Origin: Neovahlkampfia damariscottae
Lineage: Eukaryota > Heterolobosea > Selenaionea > Neovahlkampfiida > Neovahlkampfiidae
Direction: 5' to 3'
DNA: 64,000 nucleotides
NCBI GenBank assembly: GCA_016618085.1
Contig: JABLTG010000065.1
Location: forward strand, 1 to 64,000
Within the stretch, counting starts at the first letter, position 1. Each line of letters starts with the position of its first letter. Of this stretch, positions 42,895 to 53,717 are shown in pieces. Below the pieces are notes generated by a model. The model had not been told where the DNA came from, made no database searches, and saw only the letters and a program-made list of their open reading frames with translations. A program made the translations under genes and the position numbers.

Positions 42895-44788
42895 ATGAAA
42901 AATTTTTGTTTATTCGTTTTCCTTGTTCTTGTGACACTTTCAACAAGTCAAGAGAACTGGATTGTTGGAACATCAAGTAATTCTATATTACCACCAATAA
43001 ATGGTAGAACTGATTACGTCAGTAAGACAAAAAACTAAAAAAAAAGTTTAAAATTTATAAAGAACAAATGCCTGAAGATGATTCAGATTCTCCAGGTACA
43101 TTTACACCAAAATTTGATACTGGTCCTTCCTATGTAGCTAATGGTAAAGGATTTGCTTACTGGGTTAGAAATGAACTCAATTGTACTGCTGTAACTTTAA
43201 AAACCTCTGCAAAACAAACTTTGATTATTATCAGTGTGAATGTTTATATGATATTCAAGTAAGGAAAAACTGAATGAAAAAACTAAAATTCTGCAGGAAT
43301 GATTTTCAATTTTATGAACAATTAGTTAGAAGAAAAGTTGGTCTTAAATTTGGTGATTTGAAATTCATTAACCATGCAACACACAATCATCATGGTCCAG
43401 ATAGTGCTGGTTTAAACCCAATTTATTTGATGAATAGAAAATATTTTGCTTATATGCTTGATATTATGGTTCAAACAACTGTTGAAGCATTGGAATCTGC
43501 AGAACCTGCAATTTTAAGAATTTCATCAAGTAAATGGCTTTTTGGTATGTCAGATGGAAGAGATCCAAGAATTAGAGATGATGATTTGAGAATTATTCAA
43601 GCAGTGTCAGTTAGAAATAGACGAATCATAACTCATATTGTTCAATGGTCCAATCATCCAGAAGTTACACTTGGATTCAGTCCAAAAGTTGATCCAAAAC
43701 ATTGTGAACAATTAAGAAAACCAGGATGTTCCGCAAATGGTCAATATTTATCTGGAGATTTTGTTGGAGTAGCTGAAAGGCTTTTAAAGAAAAAGTTCGG
43801 TTCAACTTTATGCTATTTGAATGGACCAATTTGTGGTATTAATCCATTAAGAGCTGAAGTTTGGGAAGTCTCAGATAAATTTCCAATCATTGGTGATGGT
43901 GGAAAAATGCCAGATGGAGCCACTAATATTCCAAGAAATTTCAGAAGAGAATTTGTGATTGGAAGAGAATTAGCAAACAAAATTGAAAAAACTGTACAAG
44001 AATCAACTATTCTCAGACCAGTTGAATTCAAACACACATCACAACATTTCTATTCAAGAAATACAAATATTAGATTTCGTTTAGCAATGGCTATCGTATC
44101 TCCAGCAGCCAATAGAAGTGCTGCTGGATATACACCAAGAAAAAGTTACATTTGTTCTGATCCATTAAATCCTACAGATGAGACATGCAAAGAAGATGGT
44201 TATAAAAACACTTTCAATTCAGATTTTCCAATGATTCTAAGAAAAGGAGAATTTTTAAAATCTGTAATTCATTTAATTGATTTGGGTCCTTTGAGAATCA
44301 TCACTGGACCAGCTGAAGTCACACCAGAATTATTCATTGGATTACCAGCTGATTTTGGAATCAAATATTATCAAAATCCAAATTACCATGCTGTTGGTGA
44401 AAATTACACAATGCCAGGTCATGTTTTACAATATATGAAATGTAAATTTTGTTGGTTTGTTGGTTTAGGTGATGACGAATTAGGATACATGATTCCTATT
44501 TCGGATCACAGAATTAAATGTCCATTTTCAAAAATTCAATGTTCAAAACTTGGATTGACTTATCATGATTCAATGTCTGGAGTTGAATGTAAATGGGTGA
44601 TTGAAAATGAACAAAAAGCAAAAGAAAAATATGGTAAAGTCTATCCTGAAGTTTTGTTCTTGTGCAGATATGGATTAATTGATCAAGCACGACATCATTA
44701 TGAAGAAGTCAATGGATTAGGTTGGGATTTAGCAAAAGATTACATGAATGGTGTCAGAAAATTGTTCTCAAATAAAAATAGAAAATAA
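42895..44788 (+). CDS. Secreted neutral/alkaline ceramidase-type hydrolase (bacterial-like subtype)
   Basis: Exons 42895-43021, 43063-43258 and 43297-44788 (introns 41 and 38 nt), about 600 residues. Signal peptide N-F-C-L-F-V-F-L-V-L-V-T-L-S. The N-terminal domain carries T-H-N-H-H-G-P-D-S, the His pair matching the zinc-binding T-H-x-H-x-G-P of neutral ceramidases, and later W-S-N-H-P-E-V (His ligand region) and S-G-D-F-V-G. The T-H-N-H-x-G-P-D form and overall layout are closer to the bacterial secreted family than to animal ceramidases. The family splits ceramide into sphingosine and fatty acid. Several Cys in the C-terminal half fit secretion. Convergent with 44792-46636, with only 3 bp between stops. 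Confidence 0.72.
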
Positions 44789-44791
44789 ATT

Positions 44792-46636
44792 TTATTTGAT
44801 CAATTCATCTTTTGATCTTGTTTTGTAATTTAAATATTCCAATGTTGTGTTGAATCTGGAAAATGTATCTGCCAGATTTATTGATACCTCTTTTTTAAGC
44901 ATGGCAAATAGTTCAGGATCCATCAATTGTTCCTCAGATATATGTAATTTTTTAGTGAACACTCCTGATACATTCACTTGGAATTTTGATTCATCAAGTA
45001 AATATTGATCAACTAATTGTTTCGCTTTTTCTTTCTTCTTTTCTTCATTTTGAAATTTTTCTAATTTTTGAAGGTCAAGGTAACACAAAGGATTTTCAAT
45101 TGAAAATTCATTTTCAGCAAATTCGATAAATATTGTTCGAAAATCATCATCTTCAATGAACTCCTTCAAAAAAGTATGTTCTTTGTCTTGTTGTTGAATA
45201 CATTCATTGATAATATATTGAATGACGGTTAAAATCAATAGAATATCCGCATAGGTAGCCATTATTATTGTGATCCACAAACTCCAAATGTATTCTTTTC
45301 TTGGGAATGTTGGAAAAATCATATTTAAATAAACCAATTGAATAATAACTACTGGAACTAATATCACAATTCCAATGAAATAATACTGAAATCTGGAATA
45401 AAATACATCTCTTTTTATGAGCTTTTTAAATTTACATTTGACAATTAAATCTAAACTCATCACAATATCAACGATTCCTAAAATGATACAAAACACTCCT
45501 ACCAATAGCAACAGAACTGAATTTATATTTCCACTAATCTGAAAGAATACAAACGCAGAACATTTCCCTAAAGTGACCACATAAGGTATTGTGAAAACAA
45601 AACACATCAACAAATAGAATAGCCCAATAACAATCACATTGATAAACGGACGACTTAGAAACCTTAAAATTGCATAAAACCTCTTAAATTTGACTATAGT
45701 TTGACCATTTTCATTCCTTGTTTCATATATTATTCTCTTTCTTTTATTCATATGAACAATAATCAAGTATCTTCCCAAGTTGATCGGTAGCAAAAAAACC
45801 AATGACAAAGTTGCTGGATATCTGATGTAATAAAAATACCCGCATGCCTCACTCTGATATTCTTTGGTTGTAAAGAACTGATACACAAAAAATATCAACT
45901 TTAAAATCATCAGGAACATCGCAACAAGTGGTACAATCCATGTGATTTTAAAGGTTGTCTATTCCTGAAAGCAATCAAAAAAATGAAAATGACAATATAA
46001 AACAATAAAAAATACGCATAAATACCTGGATGAAAGGTGTCAAGTCTTTGTTGAAAATCGTTGTATACCCATTTATCATAGTAGAAAGTCCAATCAACTT
46101 CCAGATGAGCCAAATTTGTTAATTTCGTGATATCTTGTGATATTAATAGCTTTTTTTCGGAATTTGCAGCAAAATAAACATGAGTGTTTTGAAATTGACT
46201 CTTTGCTTGAATCGTGTCAAATTCAAAGTCACTACTAATTCATACTCGTTTTTATAAATTTATTTTGAAATTCTTTTTTACCTGGAGCTAATAAAATTGT
46301 TCCGATGTATTTTTCTAAAATAATACTTTCACTTGGAGTTATGGTGTTTGTTGGAATGATTGTTAAATTGTTTTCACCTTTGATTTGGTTAATAGTTGTT
46401 GATACACCGTCAGATTGTGCAAACACCGAAATAGAATCTTTTAAGTTTGTGGTACTATTCGAAAACGTGAGTAATTTATATCCAGTGTCATATTTTGAAG
46501 TGAAAATAAAGTAAATCGTTTCCTTTGTTGCTCTGTAAACAAGAGTAAAATCTTTGGCTATCAACATTCTCTGACTTGATTGTGAATCAACAATTACAAT
46601 AAGAAAAATCAATATAAAAGTCAATCCTTTCATCAT
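44792..46636 (-). CDS. Seven-transmembrane receptor with C-terminal RGS domain, frame problems
   Basis: Signal peptide M-M-K-G-L-T-F-I-L-I-F-L, an extracellular region, seven hydrophobic segments, then an RGS domain (F-L-K-E-F-I-E-D to S-R-F-N-T-T-L-E-Y) at the C-terminus. This layout (receptor fused to its own RGS) is known from plant RGS1 and several protists; it would sense an outside signal and switch off G-alpha. The three long frames (46235-46636, 45910-46250, 44792-45940) look like one gene. The first junction has an intron-like GT-AG stretch but is one base out of frame. The second (around L-K-S-H-G / V-P-L-V-A, near 45930) has no intron and is a plain frame change. So the gene is either recently broken or the sequence has errors. 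Confidence 0.65.
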
Positions 46637-46683
46637 CCAGTTTTCGAACAAAAAAGTAGTTGACCAATGAAACTGCTCATTTT

Positions 46684-47199
46684 TTATTTTATTTTTTCTT
46701 CAAAAGTGATCAAACTTTTTTTAAACATTTCATTTGGATGTATAACACTTCGAATAGATTTCAATTTTCTCCATGTTTCAAGAAAATTCGTTTTTTCTTC
46801 TTTCATAACATAACCAATACAAATAGAACCACTTCTAGAGATTCCTAACATACAATGAACTAATACCTTTTCGTTTTTTTCTCTAATTTTATCAATAATT
46901 TCAAAACAATTTGGAAACACTTTAGATATATCAAAATTATGTGCGTCATGTATTAATTCTTCATAGTAAGTTATTCCTTCTGATTTTATCGGTAATTCTT
47001 CAAAACACATGGTTAATATATGAGTGATGTTTTGTTTTTTTAATTCCTCATGGTTGTTTGCGCAGTGAATGGATCCAATAAAAAGATTTGGATAAACTTC
47101 ATGAGGTTGGTCATCAATTTCTGAAAAGGATTCCACTATATGAATATCTTTTTCATCTACTTTCTTTAATTTTTTTTTTGCTTCTTCGAATTCTGACAT
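46684..47199 (-). CDS. Dual-specificity protein phosphatase
   Basis: 171 residues from the ATG at 47199; the frame upstream is a TTG-start extension. It contains the full catalytic signature V-H-C-M-L-G-I-S-R-S (H-C-x5-R-S) and the typical upstream L-F-I-G-S-I and I-T-H-I-L-T-M-C strands, plus the general-acid region H-D-A-H-N-F-D-I. DSPs remove phosphate from Tyr and Ser/Thr, often on MAP kinases. The N-terminal 40 residues are charged (E-E-A-K-K-K-L-K-K-V-D). No extra domain, so a small, soluble atypical DSP. Confidence 0.9.
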   Translation of the reverse strand: MSEFEEAKKKLKKVDEKDIHIVESFSEIDDQPHEVYPNLFIGSIHCANNHEELKKQNITHILTMCFEELPIKSEGITYYEELIHDAHNFDISKVFPNCFEIIDKIREKNEKVLVHCMLGISRSGSICIGYVMKEEKTNFLETWRKLKSIRSVIHPNEMFKKSLITFEEKIK

Positions 47200-47442
47200 G
47201 AGGAAATTCGACTTTGCGAAAAAAAATGGTACCAGGTGATTGGATAGAAATATTCCCCCAATCAGCATATTTGAAAATAGAAAACCTGAAAAATGGAAAA
47301 ACTAAAATCATTTCAAATTAAGATTTGATGAAGAATGATTGCTTGGAATTTAAAAAAACAATTGAAACGTTTTGTCAGTGGAGATCGAATATATCTTGTC
47401 GATGAACAACAAAAATGAATTTTGTATTGAAAATTTATTCTT

Positions 47443-48004
47443 TTAGGCAAGAGTAGCACAAGTTGGTCCATATTGTAAATTTCCCAATACCATTCCTACA
47501 ATAACTCCATACAAAGCCAAAGCTTGTTGAAAGCATTGAATCAATATCAAAGTAGTATAGATTTTCGGTGATTTAGCGAATACTCTTGTATGTGCATCTC
47601 CTACAATACCCATTGACATTCCTGCAGCCATACAAGAAAGACCACATGTCAACCCAGCAGCAAGATGAGCGTATCCTTTATAGAGAGAGTATCCAGCTTT
47701 AGGATTCATTGTTCCTGCTATAATAATCGAAACAATCAATCCATAAATACCTAAAACTGCAGACATCACACATGGAATGATGGACTTGAATGCTTTAGCT
47801 GGTGACAAGACAGTACAATATGCAACTCCTAAAAATCCTTTTGCAACACCATAAGCTGAACCAAAGTCTTTGAAAAATGATTAGTTTGAGCTATTGGTTA
47901 CTTGCAAAAACTATTGAAGTTGCAACACCCATTGCACCAAAAAATGCTCCTGTTGGAGCGCAGTATGGATTTATTGGATCATAAGTTACTAAAAGTGCGT
48001 TCAT
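47443..48004 (-). CDS. VMA3: V-ATPase proteolipid subunit c, key Glu replaced by Gln
   Basis: Exons 47902-48004 and 47443-47867 with a 34-nt intron; about 175 residues, four membrane helices. It matches subunit c throughout: F-F-G-A-M-G-V-A-T-S-I-V-F-A, F-G-S-A-Y-G-V-A-K, K-S-I-I-P-C-V-M, I-Y-G-L-I-V, G-M-S-M-G-I-V-G-D-A. In helix 4 the universally conserved F-A-E-V-L-G-L-Y-G is here F-Q-Q-A-L-A-L-Y-G: the proton-carrying Glu is Gln (codon CAA at about 47528-47530). The family forms the rotating ring of the vacuolar proton pump. Without the Glu this copy should not carry protons, unless the codon is edited or wrong. It may be a structural or specialised paralogue. Confidence 0.88.
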
Positions 48005-48417
48005 TTTGCTTTTGTTTTTTGGTTTTTTCTTCTGAAAACTGATGATTGGTTGTTGGTATGGTTTTTTATTGGTTTGTTTTTCCTTTAAATGACCCGTTGT
48101 GGCAAATTAAAATTCCAAATGGAAAAAGATAGCAGAAAAGAGTAACAAAATATTCCAATTGTAGCTGTATAGTCTTCAATTCATTCTTACAACTAAACAT
48201 TGTAAGTTTGAGAGATTCTTCGGCAACAAATATTACTTATTAGGAACATTCAAAATTCGACTGTGATTGGAAGGTTCATTCGAATGAAATCCGAATTTGT
48301 CTCACAACTACAAAATGGGACGAAACTGCTCTGACAGTCTTGAAGAAAATAGTGATTCTAACAGTTGAATAACTTCACTAAAAGACACCAAACTTGCATT
48401 ACCAAACAAAAACAAGT
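48005..48417. other. Intergenic region
   Basis: About 410 bp between the V-ATPase and carboxypeptidase genes. Two GATTGGTT/ATTGGT motifs near 48040-48080 belong to the V-ATPase promoter. The rest shows no ORF, repeat or RNA signal. Confidence 0.4.
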
Positions 48418-49762
48418 TTATTTTGTGAAATGTTCAATAAATTCTAAACTTCCAAAGTAGTTTTCAATACATGTTGGTAAAATTAAACTTGGTGGTAAAG
48501 CAAATCCATAACGACCTCTATCTCTTAATTCAACTGTATAACCAAAGATTTTTTTATCACCATAAAAGAAATCAACCATAGCTCCTGAATGAACATAAAG
48601 TTGACTTCCTCTAATATTTCTATATGAATCTCCATTATCTTGAATTGCTTTTGCCATTTTAGCACCTAAAGCCATTAAAGCAGGTTCATCAGGTGATGAA
48701 TCTCTTGTCCATTGCCATGGTCTTAATAATAATTGTGAATATGAATGAAAATCTAAAGCACCATCAATTTTTGTTTTGTTAAAAAATTTGATAACGTTTT
48801 GTGTTTCAATTTCACTTGCTGGTTTTGTACCCATATAAGTATCAGAACCAGGACTTCTTGAACCACCTGGTCCACCCCATTTATAAGGCCAGTTTCTATT
48901 GAGATCAACTCCGAATGTTCTTCCATCTTCATTTTTTTTTCTATTTTTACGCCACATACGACTATTGGTATGAGAGTATTCATAACCATCTATAAATATA
49001 TTAATTTTTCTTCTTGTTTTTAGTACCTGGGTTGAGATTTGTAACAAAATAAAAATTTGTCTTTTTAAAAATGTCTACTACTCTTTTTGTACCTTTTTTA
49101 TATTCAGCTAACAAACGTGACATAATATATAAAGGAACCATACTTGAAACCCACTAATAAAGTTTTTTAACACATTTTTTTTTTTTTACTTCTCTTGCAT
49201 GTTGGTGGGAAGACATCCAAATTTTTTTCTTTTTTTCTTTTGATTTTGGTTGTGAGATTTTAATACCTTTCATATCACGTCCTTCATATGATTTTCCAAT
49301 TGAAAATAACTTAACTTGGTCTGGATAATCTTTTTTCATTTTTTCCAAGAAGGTTGTGATTTCAGCCAAACGATGATATTTTTTGAAAAATTCTTCTGTT
49401 GGTGTATCAACTGTGAATGGTTTAATTGAGTTAGCAACAGCTTCTTCTTCATTAATTAATGATTGGAGGTTTGAAATTTTGATGTTGTACTTTGGGAAGA
49501 TTTTTTGAATCATTTCAAATTCAACTGGTGATACAAGAACGTCATTATTACCAACTTTTTAAGATTAAAAATTGAATTTTAATAAAATACCAACAAGAAC
49601 TCCTTCATTTGACCAAACATCAATGTTATCATTAAAAAGTGTTTCAATGAGGTGTTTTTGAGCTTCTGAATTGATTTCAACAGAAACTACTTTGTGATTT
49701 TCATAAGTCTGTTTGGATAAACAAAGGGCAAACAAGCACAATAAGAAACCAAAAATCTTCAT
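48418..49762 (-). CDS. Secreted M14 zinc carboxypeptidase
   Basis: Four exons and three introns of about 34-37 nt; start ATG 49762. Signal peptide (K-I-F-G-F-L-L-C-L-F-A-L-C-L-S), then a propeptide-like region with V-V-S-V-E-I-N, then the catalytic domain. Zinc ligands and catalytic residues are all present: H-Q-H-A-R-E-W (His and Glu; the W is supplied across an intron), F-V-T-N-L-N-P-D-G-Y, D-L-N-R-N-W, F-H-S-Y-S-Q (third ligand), and T-V-E-L-R-D (catalytic Glu), with D-R-G-R-Y-G-F nearby. It matches the M14A (pancreatic A/B) group, which trims C-terminal residues of proteins, here probably in digestion or secretion. Confidence 0.9.
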
Positions 49763-49893
49763 TTAGTTAACCAATGAAAAGAAAACACCAATCAAACGAA
49801 GAGAATTTTATTTTATTTTTCAATTTCTGTTGTCATTTTTCTATTTCATTTTTTGCTATATTTTAGTCAAATTCTCATTTTCCCTTGCAAATA

Positions 49894-50785
49894 TTACAGA
49901 GTCCGATTTCTAAAATAAAATTTAACATCAAATTCTGGAATGGAACGAATTGGTTTAAAATGACCTCTTGAAATCCACACCAACTCTTGGTCAGATTTTA
50001 ATAAATCAGAAGCAAATTCAATTGATGATGGATCTTGAAGAATTGCTGTCAAAACATATTTTGCATTATTTCTAAATTTGTATGGTGCAAATTGAAGTGA
50101 TCTTCCATTCCTATGAATTGCCGTTAATACAATTTCTTCATCATCTCTAAATCTTCCAGTTAACGTGCATAAAATATATCCATTCAATGAAGCTGCTTTT
50201 AAAACAAAAGATCTGTCAGATCGAATAGTTGGTGTTGCATAGCCTAAAGCCGAACCATTCTCATATATGGCCTCTAAAACTATATGATGATCTTTCTTTA
50301 AATTATATGAAGCATATTTCAACGCTTTTCCGTTTTGTTTGACGGCTTCCAAGACCATTGATTTATCACTTGTAATTTTACCAGGACAAAATTGAAGTGC
50401 CAGACCATTTTGACGTAAAGCCACGATAATTAATTCTTTATCTGCTTTTAAATCGAAAGAAGCAAATTCTAAAGCTAACCCATCATTTTTTAAGGCTACA
50501 AAAAAATAAATTCCAAAAAATTGAACCTTCCAAGACAACTGATTTATTGACTTTGATGAATCCTGAAGCATATTGTAATGTAATTCCTTTTTTTCGGACA
50601 GCTTCAAGTACTATTTTTTCATCACTTTGTAAAATTGAAGAAGCAAATTTTAATGCTTCAGGATCCGCTTTCACAGCTTCAAAAACTATATCTCTGTTGT
50701 TAATAGCAGCTCTTGAAGAATATTGTAAATTTAAACCATTTTCTTTGATGGATTCTAATTCATTCCTTCTAAAAAAACCTTCCAT
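49894..50785 (-). CDS. DUF4116 repeat protein
   Basis: Two exons with a 31-nt intron near 50498-50530; start ATG 50785 (the frame upstream begins with TTG). About 285 residues made of six to seven units of about 35-50 residues with the pattern A-L-x-F/Y-A-S-x-x-L-x-x-D-x-E-I-V-L-x-A-V-x-x-N-G. This is the DUF4116 repeat, of unknown function, abundant in some amoebae and giant viruses. It is the intact relative of the broken gene at 333-650. Divergent with the gene at 50843, sharing a promoter of 57 bp. Confidence 0.85.
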
Positions 50786-50842
50786 TGAAGAAACCAATAA
50801 GTTTCTCTCATTTCTTGTCCAATCACAAAGCGTAACGGACAA
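50786..50842. promoter_or_regulatory. Compact bidirectional promoter
   Basis: Only 57 bp separate the start codons of the DUF4116 gene (minus) and the gene at 50843 (plus). It contains ACCAAT (50793-50798) and TCCAAT (about 50818-50823), the motif seen upstream of most genes in the window. Confidence 0.55.
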
Positions 50843-51431
50843 ATGAGTCAACAATTCTTACAACAACCGTTAAGTCAAAAAATGAATCAGCTAAAAGAAA
50901 TCAAACAACAAAAAGTCAATTGTGATGATATACAACAACAGTTTTTATTGAATTTCCACTTTTTCTCCATAATTAACACAACACAATATGAAACTCAATT
51001 AATTCATTTATCAGATTGGTCACAATTCTATTTCATTGAAGATAATCCAAGGTAAAAATAATCATTTTTAAAGCAATCAAAACAGATTATTATTTTCAAT
51101 GAAACCATCAAAAGAGGTATTACTAACAAAAATGGAGAGTTTAAATTTTGAATTTAAAATAATTCCAAATGGTAAGTTATCAAGTACTAACGATTTTTTT
51201 CTTTTTAAAAAATTAATTTCAATACAAGAATCAACTTTAGGAACTAAAAAATATTTTAATGAAGGAGAAAAGTTTATAGAGAAGAGTTTTGGATCTGAAA
51301 AGCAATTTGTAGTTTTGTATAGAAAGAAAGAGTCAAATTTGTATCGTTTAGAAGAAGTTAGATTTCATTTTAGTTTATGGGAAATTTATTATGATTGTTT
51401 GTCAAAGAAATTGACAAAGAGATGTCAATAG
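50843..51431 (+). CDS. Hypothetical protein
   Basis: Exons 50843-51051 and 51086-51431 with a 34-nt intron, about 184 residues. N-terminus Gln-rich (M-S-Q-Q-F-L-Q-Q-P-L-S-Q-K). The middle alternates hydrophobic strands (Q-F-Y-F-I-E-D-N, F-V-V-L-Y-R-K-K), as in a small alpha/beta or beta-rich domain; no membrane segment or signal peptide. No family is recognised. The intron is needed to continue the frame. Confidence 0.6.
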
Positions 51432-51644
51432 TACAAGAAATAAAAACAGATAAATGTAAATACTAAAAAATAAAGCTATTATTGCACTTTGTCAAAAATT
51501 AGTTTCATTGGTCCATTTGATTACTTGACAGCGCTTATCAAGGAGATCCAAATGACAATATATTTGGGAAGAGGGTGTTGAAAGTGAATAGAATATTTTA
51601 ACCTATGTTGAGCAAGGATTTGAAAGTATGTGCAAATGATGGCT

Positions 51645-52444
51645 TTATTGAAAAAGATCAAATGAATATCCTTCATTCAAAGGATTTGATTTTCTTTTTG
51701 TTGGAAAATTTGGTAATCTTGAATCTGTTTCTTTTTCATTGGGCAAAAGTGCATCCAATGAACTTGCTGATCGTCTCTTAAATGAAAAAGATTTTGAGAA
51801 CATTTTTCCGACCATGCTTGAAATAGAACTGCCTTTTGATGTCCCGCTGGTATTAGTGTATTCCTCTGATTCCACCAATATGGTGATAGAATTTCCTGAT
51901 ATTATATTTTCACATTTTACAAATTTGGAATCAAGTTTAAACCTTAAAAATGAATCATTCATGTTTTGTTTGATTGTTGTCAATATTGAATCAAACATTG
52001 AATCTAATATTTGGTTCATCCGCTCTTCTGAGTTTGATTTTAACTTTTGAAATCTGTTGTTTTCTTCAACACATTCTATTTCTGAATTTACAAACACTTC
52101 TGTGTCTTTTAGCAGCTTTTGGAGATTATATTTAGATTGTAATTCAGATATTTCATCCCTTATAGATGCCAACTCGTTGGATGAAAAATTCATTTGTACC
52201 TCACTTTGTGAGTAAAGAAACTTTTTTGAAATTTCTTTTGACTTTTTGAACTTTCCTTCTGGTGTAGTTTGTTTTTTAAAGTCCATTATCATCTCATAAA
52301 ACTCTATGTTCTCTGAGTTGCTGAATTTGTCAAAAAAGATGTTTTTGCTTACAATTGCTCTTGACAAAATGATTTGAATAAGTTTAGTGTTTTTTGGTTG
52401 CTAAGGACATCTTCAAGGGTTAGTTTGGACTGTTCGTTGGTCAT
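51645..52444 (-). CDS. RGS domain protein, copy 1 of tandem pair
   Basis: Exons 52353-52444 and 51645-52320 with a 32-nt intron. The RGS domain begins L-E-D-V-L-S-N-Q-K-T-L-N-L-F-K-S-F-C and, across the intron, continues S-E-N-I-E-F-Y-E-M-I-M-D-F-K (the usual S-x-E-N-x-x-F-W helix). It ends with N-D-S-F-L-R-F-K. A Ser/Lys-rich tail follows (G-S-S-I-S-S-M, R-R-S-A-S-S-L-D). About 255 residues. Predicted GTPase-accelerating protein for G-alpha. Copy 2 lies directly upstream on the same strand. Confidence 0.8.
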
Positions 52445-52636
52445 GAGAGGAGATGTTACTCACTCTTCACAATTTTCTTGCAAAATAATGCCGGATTTAA
52501 TCTATACTAATCAGGAAAATATACATCCCGAATTCAGAACAGCGACCCAAAAAAGGAATATTTCCTACTGGAATTGAAAAAATTAACGATTACGTTTTTT
52601 CCAATAATTCCCTTTTCATCCGAAAATTTCTCATAT

Positions 52637-53492
52637 TCAGTTTTGTCTCAAATCATTGTCCGAATCTAGTTTGAAATATCTCAATGATTGAGTTTCAAAT
52701 GACGAATTTCTTGGACTTGTTGGAAGACTTTTGGTATTTCCTCTTGACCTTTTGTCTTCAATTGATTTACTTGATCTCTTCCAAGATTTTCTTTTCAAAC
52801 CTGAAACAACTCTTTCCAAAAAACCATTTGACTTTGTTTCTGATTTATTTGACTTTGAATCATCATCATCAATAACATCGTCAACTTCTTCAATTAAATC
52901 ATCTGTATTCAATAAATCTTTAAATTTTTCAGCGTTCAGTATTCTACGACAAGTTTCAAATCTACAATCATTCTTGAATCGAATAAATGAATCATTCATG
53001 TTTTCTTTGATGGAATATAAAACATTATCAAACATAGAATCAAGTATCTCTTTCATTCTTTCTTCTGAATTTGATGTCAATTGTTGAACTCGACTATTTT
53101 CTTCAGTTGACTTTATTTCTGATTTAACAAATTCTTCATTTTCTTTTAAAAGTTTCTGTAAGTTATATTTTGACTGCATTTCTGTTATCAAATCTTTTAT
53201 ATTGGCTAAATCTGTAGATGAGATGTTCAAAGAACTATAACTTTGTTGATATAAAAATTTTTTGAGAATTTCTTTTGAAAGTGTGAATTTTTCTTCTGGT
53301 TTTTGTTTTTTCTTGAATTTCATAATACAATGGTAAAAGTCTAAATTCTCTTCATTGCTGAAGTTCAGTGTTTTAATTTGTTTTTTTTTGTTACTATTGC
53401 TCGTGACAGAATTGACGAAAAAATTTAAGACATTTTTTATTTTCAAGAACACTCTGCAGTGCAACTTCTGTTGACATGTCAGAAACGTTCAT
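52637..53492 (-). CDS. RGS domain protein, copy 2 of tandem pair
   Basis: Exons 53395-53492 and 52637-53357 with a 37-nt intron at the same position as in copy 1. The N-terminus reads L-Q-S-V-L-E-N-K-K-C-L-K-F-F, then N-E-E-N-L-D-F-Y-H across the intron; later M-Q-S-K-Y-N-L-Q-K-L-L-K matches copy 1 nearly residue for residue. The tail is acidic (D-D-V-I-D-D-D-D) then Lys/Ser-rich. About 272 residues. The two copies keep a long identical core (S-K-Y-N-L-Q-K-L-L-K, N-S-E-E-R-M), so they arose by tandem duplication. Confidence 0.8.
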
Positions 53493-53717
53493 CCTTTTTT
53501 TGTTTTCAAAGTAACCGTCAAAATGAATTCATTGGTGTATTTTATTTTGGAAAAAAAAAACATTCTTGCCAGCACATCTATTTAATTTCTTCAAAATCTG
53601 AAATCTGAAAGAAAATCAATTTGATTCTTGACTTGTCCAATTAAACTATTTCGAAAGTTAAAAATAATCAACCAATAAAAAACAAACTTAATTCTTCAAC
53701 AAAAAAAACATAAAACG

